A stretch of DNA of 64,000 nucleotides from Solea solea (lineage: Eukaryota > Chordata > Actinopteri > Pleuronectiformes > Soleidae), in contig NC_081149.1 of NCBI RefSeq assembly GCF_958295425.1, positions 19,954,753-20,018,752 on the forward strand, read 5' to 3'. This document shows, in pieces, positions 49,030-61,250 of this stretch. Below the pieces are notes generated by a model. The model made no database searches and was not told the DNA's origin. It was given only the letters and a program-made list of their open reading frames with translations. Each line of letters begins with the position of its first letter. Position 1 is the first letter of the stretch. Position numbers and translations under genes: made by a program.

Positions 49030-49290
49030 GGGTTGTGGTTAAGGGTTAAGGCTTTATTTATAGTTGTAGTATTGTGTATTTATGCATGTATTTCTTGTTA
49101 TTTATTTATTTTTTACCCTTGTTCTTTGCCCAGTTTTTTTAATAAAACACTTACTACGTTCTCTCCGACATGCCATGTCTCCTCGTGCACTCTGGATTTG
49201 AGTTGTGTGATGAATGATGGTGTGTGGAGTGGTTAAACTGTGGAAACTGAACTGCCCTAATGGGATAAATAAATAAAGTTATCTGTATTA
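49030..49290 (+). repeat. Possible retroposon 3' tail ending aataaataaagttatct
   Basis: The end gaactgccctaatgggataa followed by ataaataaagttatctgt resembles the 3' tail of fish LINEs (Rex-type). Upstream sequence is AT-rich without a readable frame. Tentative. Confidence 0.4.
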
Positions 49291-49639
49291 TCTGCACAGT
49301 ATTCTCCATCCTTCCTTTCCCCTCTCCAGAAAACAGTTGCTAACTTGCAATAGTAGCATACGGTTTCGCGTAATTCCTTTCTCTCAAAAGCCCAGATAAA
49401 CACCAGTACTACTGTGTAGGTTATAACAGCATCACATTAACAAAGGCTCATTTCAATGCATGTATCTGCATCTGTCAGGACAGTGAGCCAGCGTGCACCC
49501 TGAATGTGAGGAAGCTAAATGGAACTCAGCCTTCATTAACATTCGTGATTTTATCTACGGTGACTGGTCAAAATGGAACCATTTAAAGAAAACCTCTGCA
49601 ATGAACAAACTGTCAAACGTGAAGAGAGATTAAGCTGCT

Positions 49640-49960
49640 CTAAAATGTGAAAAGGGGAATTATGGGAATTTTTAAATCTGAGCCCTGACTTTAACCCTTA
49701 GAACAGCTGCATTTTTCCATTACTATGTTAAAACAGTACAGTATATACAGAGGCTACAAGAATGTGCTATATAGAGTGTCTTATATCCGTTTTTTCTAGC
49801 ACAACCAAGACAATGTGATGACATTTCTTTTTCCATTTTCACCAACTATATAAACACACCTGGGCAAAAAGTACTCAAAATGTTTAAAATCGGATTGAAT
49901 TTGTGAAATTTGGAAGTACGACACTGTTCAAAGTTCACTTGGCTCATTTCTTTCAACAAA
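49640..49960 (-). repeat. Dispersed repeat, copy 2 of an inverted pair
   Basis: This copy contains gtacagtatatacagaggct, atatagagtgtcttatatcc, aactatataaacacacctgg and ctgttcaaagttcac. These are the reverse complements of blocks at 12860-13140, in the matching reversed order. Confidence 0.65.
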
Positions 49961-50639
49961 AGTCTGAAGTCTTTTGTCATTAAATATTATTTAATGACCA
50001 TGGTTTTATGTAATAAATGACATGTTGTCTTTTCACAAGTGTTGTGACCCAGGGTGAGCTTTATAAAGTCTCGGAGACTTGTTTAAACTTTTCAGCAGGG
50101 CGAGAAGACACAAACAAGGGTCCTCCAGGTTCAAAATGGAACTTGACAAAACATAAAAAGCCAGCAGCCATGGTTGCTGGTCCAACTAATAAAAGTGACA
50201 AATGAAAAAAACCTTTGAGGTCCAAGCATGAGTGCGTTTCCCCCTGAAGCTGTTTAATATGTGCGGTAATTGCTTTAAAAGGAATTTCCGCTGTGGTTAA
50301 TATTTTCAGTCGAGCGCGATTAGAGATCATTCAGACATCCATAGCAAAAACAATTAGCCTCTTAAACTGCAATGATATTCAGTCACCATGAAGCTTCCAA
50401 ACATGTGGCGCTTGATTTCCACAGTGTCTTTATTAACTCCTCCTCTCATTTCAAATACTCTGAAACAGAAGAGTAAGGTTACTAATGAAATAAATGGGTC
50501 TAAAAATAGTGTTTGAACTGGGATTTTACACAAGGTGATGCCACACTCCAAAGATAAGCTCTGTTTTATAGAGCACTTTAGATCAGAGTTTGCAAGCAAT
50601 GTTTTTATAAAACTAATAATAAGACATTCAACATTAATT

Positions 50640-50788
50640 TAAGTAATTATTATTATTTAAGTAAAGGTCATTCCATATCAAAACACTTTTACTTTTAGTT
50701 TTTCCCACTTTTTCTTCTCTAGACCGACTCCTTCTTGACCAGACTAGACACTCATTGGCCCCCAGGTCATTTGAGTTTGACACCCCTG
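50640..50788. mobile_element. hAT-type element remnant (right end)
   Basis: It ends with gaccagactagacactcatt, ggcccccaggtcatttgagt and ttgacacccctg, the same right end as the elements at 46259 and 54637. The left end was not found. Confidence 0.6.
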
Positions 50789-52639
50789 GTTTAGATTGCT
50801 CATGTGTGCGTGTTTGCATGTGTATTAATGCTAATAAAATGCTTCATAATTTAATTACAAGGTTAAAAGTATCTGCCCATCCTTTAGTTTGTTGGTCTTT
50901 GTCAACAACTGATCAACTGAACTGTCTGGAAACACCGGGGAAGAGAAGACCTTCACCGACTCACTCACTTATTCAGGCGAATCCAAGTCTGCATTCGAAA
51001 TGTGAATTTCAAAAAGTTCATCTTTGAAAGTTAAAAGACTGAATTTATCATTTAAAGCTCCAGTACGGAACCTTTATCACACATTGTGGACTTCTGAGTA
51101 ACTAACACTGCTGTCTCTATGACTTCATTTTCTAGTAGTTGTCAAGTAAACATACTAATAGAGAGAAAAGAGAGATACTACACTGTCTGCTTTGCAGGAC
51201 AAATTGTTTTTTTTCTACAGTTCTTCAGTAAAAATAATGTGGGTTTTTTTTGCCGTAGTGTTACTTGTCCTGACGATATTCAGGAAACTTGGAGCTGTGT
51301 GATGCAAACCCAGGCAGATTGGCACATGCAGGCATTAGTCAGACAGTTATTTAGGGGAGTGCTGTTGGCTGAGCGTGCATTTTTAAACTCACAAATTGTG
51401 AGGAAAAGAATGAAAATACTGTATGACTGTGAAATCCTACTGAACGTCCCCGGTGTATTTTTAGCAGTAGAATTTATCTCTTGTTGAAACTTGTTGTGGG
51501 CGCTTCCTTGTGTTTTTAGCCACAGTGGTGCTCTATGAAGCTATGTGCTTCTTTGCCCGGAGTCTGCACCGGTCAGCATTAGTTGGAAAATGCTTTATTA
51601 AGGAACACAGAGAGAGTGTAACTCATTTGGCTGTAACAGACATTTGTTTATATTTAAAAGTGACCCATCATCACATATTTTTTGGTCAATTTTTATGTTA
51701 ATGTGATAAACAGTGAGAGCAAACACCTGCAACCGTGACGATTTGTTGTTTGTGTACCACAGCCCCGGTTGTATAACTAAATAACAACTTTTTCCTTTTC
51801 AACCGTCTACTTTTTTTTTGTGTGTGCTAAAAATAAAATGAGAAACAAAACACATTCCGTTGTTCTCCATACATGTATATACACACACACATACTCTCCG
51901 GGGTCTCTAACACAATATTTTGTAGCTGAATCACTCTTCACTGTCACAGCAGGTTAGTTTACATTACAAGGCTCCCAGCAGAAGACTCCAGAGGAGCTGT
52001 GCGCAGGCCCACAAGCTCGCTATTTTTAAACCGTGATGCTGTATAATTGTGTGTAATGCCGCTTTTTGCCACCTACAAAACAAAAATACAGATCCTGCTC
52101 ACACACTCGCACACTTGCCAAACAGAAGCTGCATGTTTGTATAAACGCTCCTACAGTTGGGCCTAGAGGGAGTTCATGATGCCACACAGGAGTGACTCAC
52201 CCTTTAATTCACCCTTTAATTCTGAGATGTTACAACGGGTGGGGATTGCGGATAGTTATATAACCATGCAATGACTCTCCATCTTTCACATATTCCACTG
52301 CTTTATTATAAGTCAAAACTATTACAAAACTATATTATGCTCAGGTGATCTGACCATCATCTACCTTCTAAGGGTTAGGGTCACGGGTGTCCATTGGTCC
52401 CTTCAGACCTTTTTTCGACAGTAAAAGTTACACACAAATGCACTGTTTTATTATATAATTTTATTTGCATTGTCACTATTATCATTTTTAAATGGAAATC
52501 CAACCATGATCTGGAGTCAGATATCATAACAGGATGTGAATGTATGTATTAGTCGGTTACAACTGGGTTACAAACCCAGGATTCTGGTTTCAAAGCACAA
52601 CTCCTTCCCCGCTGAGCTAATGGGGATGACACGTGACTA

Positions 52640-52765
52640 AAATAAATTTTCTGTCCCACTCCGTCGCGGGCCATAAATAATGCATAATAAAACCGAAGCT
52701 GCAAGTCGTACAAAATCTTACAGAGGGCCGTGATTGGCCCGCAGGCCAGACTTTGGACATCCCTG
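52640..52765. mobile_element. hAT-like MITE remnant (ggcccgcaggcc...catccctg)
   Basis: The right end ttggcccgcaggccagactt followed by tggacatccctg matches hAT-type MITE ends of vertebrates. The left part (cgcgggccataaataatgc) is short and the left end is unclear. A related scrap (atgtggccctc...ggacaaccctg) lies near 56460-56505. Confidence 0.45.
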
Positions 52766-52974
52766 TTCTAAGTGAACAGTACTTCCTTGAGTGCTGTGCA
52801 AAAGTCTTGGGCCATCATTAAATGTGTTGTTTTAGCAACACTATAATGACCATAAAGAATGATTATTTCTTAATCCCTTTATTGGAATACGTCCAGAAAT
52901 ACGGGAAACACATATGCAGTTTTAAAATAACAACATTTATCAGGAAATAAAACGGCTTCTACAGGTTAAGGTGT

Positions 52975-53580
52975 CAAGTGTCTTGGTCTCGGCACGACTC
53001 GGCACAGCGCGGCACGACTCGGCACGGCACGACTCTACGCGGTTTGGTTGCTTTACCATTGTAATAAAGTATCTCCTTAATGAGCGTCATCACTGCAGAG
53101 CTGTGACTTTGTTCTATACACGACACACACAGTTAGAATCAGTTAATGAAAAGATTTGTTCAGTACTTCCTCCTTGACCGGAGCACAGACTCCGTCTAAC
53201 AGAGTCACTGAACTAAAATACAGCAGCAGGGTTTGTGATGCCACTCACGATCAGCAGTGCTGTCGCTAAATACACCAGACTCCTCTGTGAAATATTGAGA
53301 TTTTAGACATTTCTGTGCTAAATGTTGGACATTAACGCAAGTTTTCAGGATTTTTAAGTCTTTTCAATTGATCTACAGTTCGCCATTGTTCAGTTTGATT
53401 CTTATGTTGGACGTCACGCTCATGCCTCTGCCAGTGACGACACTCTGACCAATCAGTGGACGACTCTCTTGGAATCTCACAAGAACAGGTACTTGGTACT
53501 ATCACTAATGGAAAAGCAAAAAAATGTGCCGTGGTGAGTCGAGTGGTGCCGTTACCATGTATTGGAAAAGAAGCATTATA
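52975..53580. repeat. GC-rich MITE-like repeat with cggcacgact units
   Basis: The left part has four to five copies of a cggcacgact-like unit (52985-53035) followed by ggttgctttaccattgtaat. The right part has aatggaaaagcaaaaaaatg, ccgtggtgagtcgagtgg and gttaccatgtattggaaaag. These parts match the two ends of a common fish element, with the expected inverted sense. The interior shows no coding sequence. Confidence 0.5.
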
Positions 53581-54636
53581 GACCCTGACTCGCTTAAACC
53601 TGGAGTAAGAGCCTTAACTGATGTTGTTGATTATATATGAGATCAACTTTCAGTCACATCACTCCAAATGAATTTGACAGACACAAAAACAACAAAGCTG
53701 CTGATGCCCAAAGACTTCTTTGTCCTGAATTTTGAAAAACAAAAAACACTTCACTTGCAATGAGATAAAGAAGCATTTTCACACACTGCTCTTTACAAAA
53801 CATCTGCTGTAATGAGCAGTTCTGTTCCGCAGCTTCTTTGAAGTGTGTCATACTTGAAGGGTGTGATTGTTATGTAAATTGAGCTGAAGTTCGTAGTTAC
53901 TGCTCCAAAAACTGTTGCCTCTGAATGGGATGTTTGAACCAGGATGTGAAATAAAGCCTTTGTGAGTAAGATGAGAAGCACAGAAATGAGATGTTCAGAT
54001 GTATCTGTCTTCTCCCGCTTCCTCCTTCTCTTTGTCTTTGTCTGAAGCTATGGAATAACTGAGGCAACAACAACACACACACACACACACACTGATAGCA
54101 CAGGCTAAATGGGCACTGTAGTGGCACAAGAGGTGGCTTGCATTATCTCAGAGGGTGTCTGTTACACGAGTCACTCGGACACATAAACATCCTTTACTCT
54201 GACACACACTCACACACGCTCACACAGAGCAGGCAGGTAGCTGCCAGATAGTGCACCCTCGTAGGCTTGGTACAGAGCCTATGTCTGTCCCTGCCATACT
54301 CCTAATAGAGCTGACAGCTGCCAAATAACGTCCATTGGCATTGTTGAGTGCCGACCATGCCAGGGTCTGTTTTTGTTGAGTCTTTCGTTGTATGAGGTTG
54401 CAAGAATATAACTTAGTTTATCAATGCATCTAGTTTGGAACAAAATGGTGTCCTAATATTTATTTCTTCATTGAGGTCACAGGATTATTCAAATATCAAA
54501 AGCTCTGTAAATGTCACTTGTGATGTCTTTGTCACGTCCATTTGATACATTATATTAGTAATAATATAATAATATTCTCTTACAGTCAGCAAAAAAAAAC
54601 CTGTGGTTAGTTTAACTGCACATTTCAGTGACTCAG

Positions 54637-54868
54637 CAGAGTCTCAAACTTGTGACCCATGTTATAATGGGATATTTTACTTATTAAGAGATTAATTTTG
54701 CATCATATATGCTCAAATTGCATTATCTATCCAAATTAAAAGAAACACTTTTATTTTGAAATGATGTGAAATATCTTCACAAAAATGTGGACTTTTTTTC
54801 ACTTGACTGGCCCTCACTGACCAAACCAGACTCAGTGGCCCCCAGGTCATTTGAGTTTGAGACCCCTG
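54637..54868. mobile_element. hAT-type nonautonomous element, 232 bp
   Basis: The left end cagagtctcaaacttgtgac and the complement of ttgagtttgagacccctg on the right form imperfect inverted ends. The interior is a single copy of the segment that is doubled in the 46259 element (ttcacttgactggccctcac). No clear target duplication remains. Confidence 0.65.
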
Positions 54869-57054
54869 GTTTCAAGGGATGTGATGACTGGACTCTCTCA
54901 TCATGTCCACAGTTCACCAAGATTTTAACCAAGTTCTGCATTTCATTTGCAGATTAATTTGAACTCTAATAGAATTAAATGATTGTCGATATTTTCTTCT
55001 CTCTCTCACACAAATAAACCCACTTAAATATGTTTATTGGTAACAAGAAATAGACTATTGTTAGTGTCTTGTTTTGTTTCTAATAAAGACAAAGTGGAGA
55101 TGCAATCAATTGGTCCAATCCAATTTCTTGCTGTTTGCCACTTAGAAAATAGTCACAAGAGCCGTGATTAAAATCCTCCCCCTTCAAGAAGACAAATCAT
55201 GTAAGCCGACGCACCACGTTTTTGCAGGAGATTCAACATTCTTTGGTCAAAAGAAGAAGAAGAAAAGTTACATCGCTATCATTATTGTGCACCGTGGGAA
55301 TGTTTTTAATGTACTTTTTCCGAAGCTAAGCTTTAAAACAGCCCGCTTGGTGACAATTTTGTGATCACTCAGTTCATGGCATCGTAAAATGTTGGTTTAA
55401 CCTAAACATGTGTTGCTCCGTCGCTCCGTCTGGCTTCTAGTGATTTTAAATCATCTGCTCTTTGACCATGATGACGGAGAGAAGCAACACACAGAGAGAC
55501 AGAAATCTGCTCACACTGAAAACACTGCTGAGATAACGGATATTGTTTTCTGTTTTTTAAACTCATGGTTTCAGCTCTAATTTAAGGTATTGATATACTG
55601 TACATGGCATGAGTGATGAACAGGCAAGTAGACAGAAAAAAAAGGAAAATAATTCAACGGCAGCATGTTGGAAGGAGCATGGACCGGTCGCTGGCAGAGT
55701 CTCAGTGCTACGGCTGTGGCACTGCCGAAGATGATGTCACACAAAAATACCATATGTCAACCTCTGAGTCACTGCCTGCACTCATTATTTTAGGCTGCCT
55801 TTATTTTAGAAACAACAGAGAGAGGGAGGGGGAGACAGAGAGAGAGAGAGAGAGATTCATTCTCCTCGAGGGATTTGTTCTCAAACATTCATCAGCGTGA
55901 CGCACACAGAGCCCATGCATGAGAACACCTACACGCAACACAGTCGCACAAACCTGCTTAATATCCATCACCCTGTGAGGCCTTTAACAATATTGATGAC
56001 ACTCATAATACTCTGATCGCACCGTCGTCCATCATTAAACTGAGATCGACGGGAAGGTATCGATCGGTTTTATTACATATCTATTACTGTCAAAACAGCT
56101 TGAACCGCTCAACGTGGGATCCTGTGGGAGAGGTCGTTAGAGGTCGCCATCAAAGTGAACAGAACACACCACATTTTATACTAATATGAGACATTATTTA
56201 ACCCAGCATGTGGCTGCTCTGACTTGTGCTTCTTTTAATCAATGTTTTGTCTTGTGGGAAAGATGGGAAAGAAAGGAATGGTTTAGTTTTTTTGTTTGTT
56301 TTTTCATTTATTTACTTAGATATGGTTACATTGCCATTTAAAAAAACATTTAAAAATGATAATTGTGACAAAAAGTTGTTATAAAACAGTGCATTTGCAT
56401 GTCAATTTCACTGTTAAAAATGTCTGAATGGACCATCGCCCCTGGGAATCTTCACATTATTAAATGTGGCCCTCTTTTAAAATAAAGTATGGACAACCCT
56501 GCTGGTTGGAGGAGAGGAAGAAGAGAGAAGGATTGTTTTGCTGCGACTAAAATCGTTCGGTGATTTTTAAAGCCCACTGAATAATTCATCTGTACTCATT
56601 CACCTCATATTTTAGCAATCTTTCATTGCACATGTTCACATTGCAACGATTACAGTGACAAAAACGCAGTTCACCAGTCAGTGCTCTGCAGCACGACGTT
56701 TCACACAATGCAACGCGACGCAACACGAATGGGAGCCAAGAGTGTGTTTCGCTCACATGTACATCCACATCCATGCTCGGGTAATCCCTTTATACTGCGT
56801 TTAGCTAAAAGTTCAGCCTTGTTCACAGACTTCAAAGGTGTGCGTAACATGTAGTGTGTCACAGGGTTTCCACACACACACACACACACACACACAGGCA
56901 GAGAGAGAGAGAGAGAGAGCAAGGCCACTCTGGCAATGCAGTATAATAATGTATAAGCAATTCTCTCAGCCAAGTCATGTCCTTTGTTCTTTTCGTGCTT
57001 CTTATGAAACCACATTGACTTCCATTCATTTGGAGAGCGGAGCCAAATATACAT

Positions 57055-57410
57055 CCTTTATTTAACCAGGTAAAAAAAAGCCTCACTGAGATATAAAAAA
57101 GTGATCTGATCAAGAAGGCAGCACAACAACAGTCACAGATTACAACAGCACAAACAGACAGATGCAATTATCATACACAACAAATACGCCTGTCTAAAAC
57201 GATCTGAAGCAGTCACATCCACCGAAAGGGTTTTCCTCTCCATCCCTCAAAATCGACTTGAACTGCCCCACGGAGATCAGCTCTGACAAATTCAGATCAG
57301 CCTGTAAGTGATTCCATGTTGAGGGAGCGGCATATTGGGACCATCATACGTAGAACAGAATGAGAGCGAGAGCTATATTGATCCGCACGTGTACGTAGAT
57401 AGATGGGGAG
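57055..57410 (-). repeat. Antisense LINE 3' region starting tttatttaaccagg
   Basis: The start cctttatttaaccaggtaaa and agcctcactgagat are the complement of the tail at 36345-36466. The following gatctgatcaagaaggcagc, acagattacaacagcacaa and ttccatgttgagggagcgg continue the usual upstream part of this retroposon. No clean reading frame was recovered. Confidence 0.6.
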
Positions 57411-57429
57411 GAACTAGGTCAAAAATTGC

Positions 57430-57640
57430 AAAAAGCATTAACCATGACCATTTAAATTCTAACCACAATTCCAATCCGAGGCCTAAATTCAACCACTTCA
57501 GACGTCAGAAATGAGGTTCTCTCTCATGAGGTCCAGGTTTTGGTCTCAGTGAGGACTACTGGCCCTGACAAGGTCAGTGTTTATGCCAGAGAAGGTCCTA
57601 AAGAGGTAACAGATATAAGTACACACATATACAATGAGCC
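57430..57640 (-). repeat. Antisense copy of the aggaccttttctgg family
   Basis: On the minus strand it reads aggaccttctctggcataaa, cactgaccttgtcagggcca, gtagtcctcactgagacc and aaacctggacctcatgag. A related piece (complement of attgacttccattcatttgg) lies at 57010-57035, where the sequence also nears TG/CA tracts. Confidence 0.65.
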
Positions 57641-58899
57641 TGAGCTTGGCGTTTTCCTCCATTACATGAGTGATTGTGTACCTACAGGATGGATCGTATC
57701 ACTGACTCTAATCTATCAACCTGTCTGGCTTGACTACTTTTAATTCCATCCATACCATCCTCCTCCTCCTCCTCCTCTCTCTCTTCCTTTCAATACATTA
57801 TTGGGCCTCTCTACCTTTAATCAATCGCTGAACCTCTGTCTTCTTCCACATCATCTTCTACATACTCTACTACATAATCTACTCTCCGTTTGTGGCCTAT
57901 GAGGTAGGTTTCATGTCTTTTTTTTTCTTTCAAAACCGATTTTCAGTAAGATTAGAAAGCATTTTCGAATAATTCACTTACCCGAGATTAGATTTGCTCG
58001 GCTTCTACAGGTTCACTTTCACTTTTTTTGAAAAGAAAAATATAACATGTGCTTCCAAACGATTAAAACTATTTTTCCTCTCCAAAATACCTCTTTCTTC
58101 TTTAGCACATTCACCAAACTGCTTCTTTTTTTTTTTTTTATCTTCCCACCACCCCCAAAACCTTAATATACACCAGACAATAACAATGGTTCATGTTCAA
58201 ACTGGATGTTTCTCATTTAAAAAGCATAAAAATCACTCTTTCACATTCAGTCAGTTCCTTCTCATATCCTCAGTGGCTCAGTGAAGGGACGCGAGGAAGA
58301 GAGACGTAGATTAATGGAGTGATGGCATGAAAAATTAACTCCCTCGGTTGTCTGTTTTTATTCAAATGCCAATTACTCAGTCTCTTTCACCAGTTAATCT
58401 AAAATTCTTCCTATAGCAAGCTGTCCATTTTGCTCAAATTCACACTCTCTTTTCCCCCCGTTCCATTGTGCCGCTCAATCTGTTTTCCTTTCTTATCCGT
58501 TTTCTCTTTGTAATGACTCCAACTATCTTCCTACCCCTCTCTTTTTTTTTGCTTACTTAATGCCCGTCCCTCCTTCCTCTTCTCTACCTCTCTTACTCTC
58601 TTTTGTCTAATGGTCTCTCCTTATCTCTGCCTCCTGACCCCCTCTCTCTCCCTCTCCCTCTCTCGCGCTCTCTGTTACGTGTGCTGTTTAGCTGCGCTTA
58701 GCTTCACCTGTCAGCTTAGATCAGGGCTGTGGTGCAGCAACATGACAAACTGCCCTCTGATTCACACACACACACACACGTGTAAGCACACACACTTGTA
58801 GCATTTTCTCAGAATCCCCTTCACCCCGTTTCCCACTTTGTCTGGCTTAGTGTTTGTGCACACTCGCAGTTACCAAGCCTGTCTTTGTACCAATAACAA

Positions 58900-58925
58900 A
58901 CCAAAAAAAAAAAAAAAAAAAAAAA
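58900..58925. repeat. Poly(A) run of about 25 bases
   Basis: An almost uninterrupted A run follows ccaataacaaacc. It could be the tail of a degraded retroposon, but no recognisable element precedes it. Confidence 0.9.
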
Positions 58926-59294
58926 CGAAAACCAAGATTTTGCCAACTGTATAATGGGTCATCTCATCTCATTTCAGATGTGAACACAGACACCACACTC
59001 CTGGATTGATTATAAAAGTGCAAACTGTGAAACTGAATTATAGTGAGCGTGGAAGCAGATCTATTGTAAATTATCTCAGAGGATACGTGGCTCGTATTGC
59101 GTGGTTGTGAGAGATTAGCTTTTGTTATTGTGTAACAACAGAAGTTGTTGCACGAAGGGACTGTAGTTCATAATAAATCGAAATAAGTGGTTAATATGTG
59201 AATATCAGTGAATATGCATAATTCCTGTTGGTGAATAGGCAATGAAGTAAGTGGTTGGACACAACACAAAATTAATATGTATATGTATATATAC

Positions 59295-59351
<57 letters not shown>

Positions 59352-59394
59352 CATACATTTTCACACATTCTTTGTGTGTGTGGGGGTTTTCAAC

Positions 59395-59560
59395 ATGAAC
59401 TCCCGTTTCCTCCCACAGTCCAAAAACATGCAGCAGTTAATTGAACACTACTAAAATGACCAGAGGTGTGAATGTGAGAGGGAATGTTTGCTCATCTCTA
59501 TCAGATGGGATTGACTCCAGCGACCAGTGACCTTCACATGGAAGATGAAGCCGCATGAAC
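59395..59560 (+). repeat. ggatggatgga-family fragment
   Basis: The fragment contains actcccgtttcctcccacag, tccaaaaacatgcagcagtt, aattgaacac, and tgggattgactccagcgacc. It is plus-strand sense, like the copy at 15781, and truncated at the tail. It follows a (TA)n tract at 59290-59350. Confidence 0.6.
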
Positions 59561-61192
59561 AAAGTGAATAAATTAAATTCACATTCACCTAAGATGGTGT
59601 TTATAGCAGAATGGCCATGATGCATTTATAGGCTGGGGGAACAATCCCGTACATGTTGTTGTTGCTTGCCCTTCCTTTTTAATGGAATCACATTGCGCAG
59701 ATACGTAGGGTTATAATAAAAAAGGTTCCTATAGCTCTCAGAGAAAAGAAAGGCCATAAATCCATTTAATGACTGGATATACTAGCGGGAGCTAAGCTGG
59801 TGGAATGCTCATCGCTTTGAGATGAATAGAGGATCACAACAAACGTGCGTACAGCGAGAATGTAAACAGTAGAAAGTGGTTAATTATATGTTCCGTGCTT
59901 GTGTGCGTGTGCAGGATAACGCCTTTGCACACACAAATGAACATATAGTACACACAGATGTGAACGGGCATGGTGAGCAGGCCATGTGTGAGGCCTCCTC
60001 ACACATGAAACAGAGGCGTAATTATTTTGCATAAATAAACGGGGAAATTCATGGCTTCGCTGCTTGTCTGGTGTCACTTGCATTTGAATGACGGATGCAA
60101 TGGAAACTGCTTACAGCAGAGGTGAGAAGCTGTTTAAATGAAACCATAGAATAGTTCTGCAGTGACTTTAAAGAAAACTAGATGCAGATTGGCTTAGAAA
60201 CTGACAACACAGAGCGACAGTCTGTGTGCATAGTTCGTGGAGACGCGCATGCTGCGATGAGAAATGTCAAGAATCATTACAGCTGGAAACCTGCCACTCT
60301 GGATGAGTCACAAGGACATATGTGGTTGGATAATGTCAGTGCTCGTTGTCGGGGGTTTGGTGCCCAAAAAGTAGGTTTCGTAACACCGCACTGACAGAGA
60401 CAGAGACAGAGAAAGTTTGGTGATAAGGACCTAAATGCTCACAGGACAAATTGTGTAACAGCCTCATTGCTGCACGTCACAGCTTTGAGAAGCAGAGAGA
60501 ACATTTCCCAAAGCACACGTTTTTTTCTCAACAGGGCATTACAGAGCCAGTTACTCATAAGCATTACATAGGAAAAACACAGGACACTAGAATTAATGTT
60601 TTGCTTGTTGTTTTGGCAAAAAGCTAAAAGCGGTGAGTAGTGTACTAGTCCAAGAGATCCAGCCAATGCATTACTGTAAAGAAATAGTGTGAAATGTGTC
60701 AAATAATTTAGTAAAGACCCTCAAAGGATGTAAAAACTAATCGGTATTGGCAGATTTAAGGTTTAAAATGTATTATCTGCTACCTCCTTGACTTTTATGC
60801 TGGCACCCTCTACAACTATAATGATTTTAAGTTTATTTATTCTGCTCAATGAAGAAAATCTATCTCTGCTGCAACAATGGTCGGCAAAATATTGTGTTTC
60901 TTTCACTACAGGAGACTAAACGACCTCTGCAGTTGGGTGCAAAGATAGAGAGTTAAGCTAAAGTGTCGCCAAGAGAGGGAGACAGTAATAATCAATTTAC
61001 AAAACGAGCGCTTGTTCGGTGACTTGATTGTAACAGTAGATAAATAATTACAGTAGAGAGCAGGAGAAACACACAGCCAGTGGAAACAGGAAGTGACAAT
61101 AAGTTTCATTCCATATATTCAAAGTTTCGTTCAATATGTTCAGACTTTCAATCAATATGTTCTTAAATTAATTTCCTGAATGGCATACCATA

Positions 61193-61193
<1 letters not shown>

Positions 61194-61246
<53 letters not shown>
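61194..61246. repeat. (TA)n microsatellite
   Basis: About 25 TA units with one interruption. It is fully self-complementary. Confidence 0.95.

Positions 61247-61250
<4 letters not shown>

Noticed and set aside
51119..51487. 122-codon plus-strand frame
   Set aside because: There is no recognisable domain, the codon use is AT-rich like the surrounding intron, and no splice signals are in place.
60182..60394. 70-codon plus-strand frame with VCIVRGDAHAAMRNV, reminiscent of the VCVVRD.A.N motif of hAT/ZBED transposases
   Set aside because: The similarity covers only about a dozen residues, the rest does not continue the family, and no hAT ends flank it. A translated search would decide.
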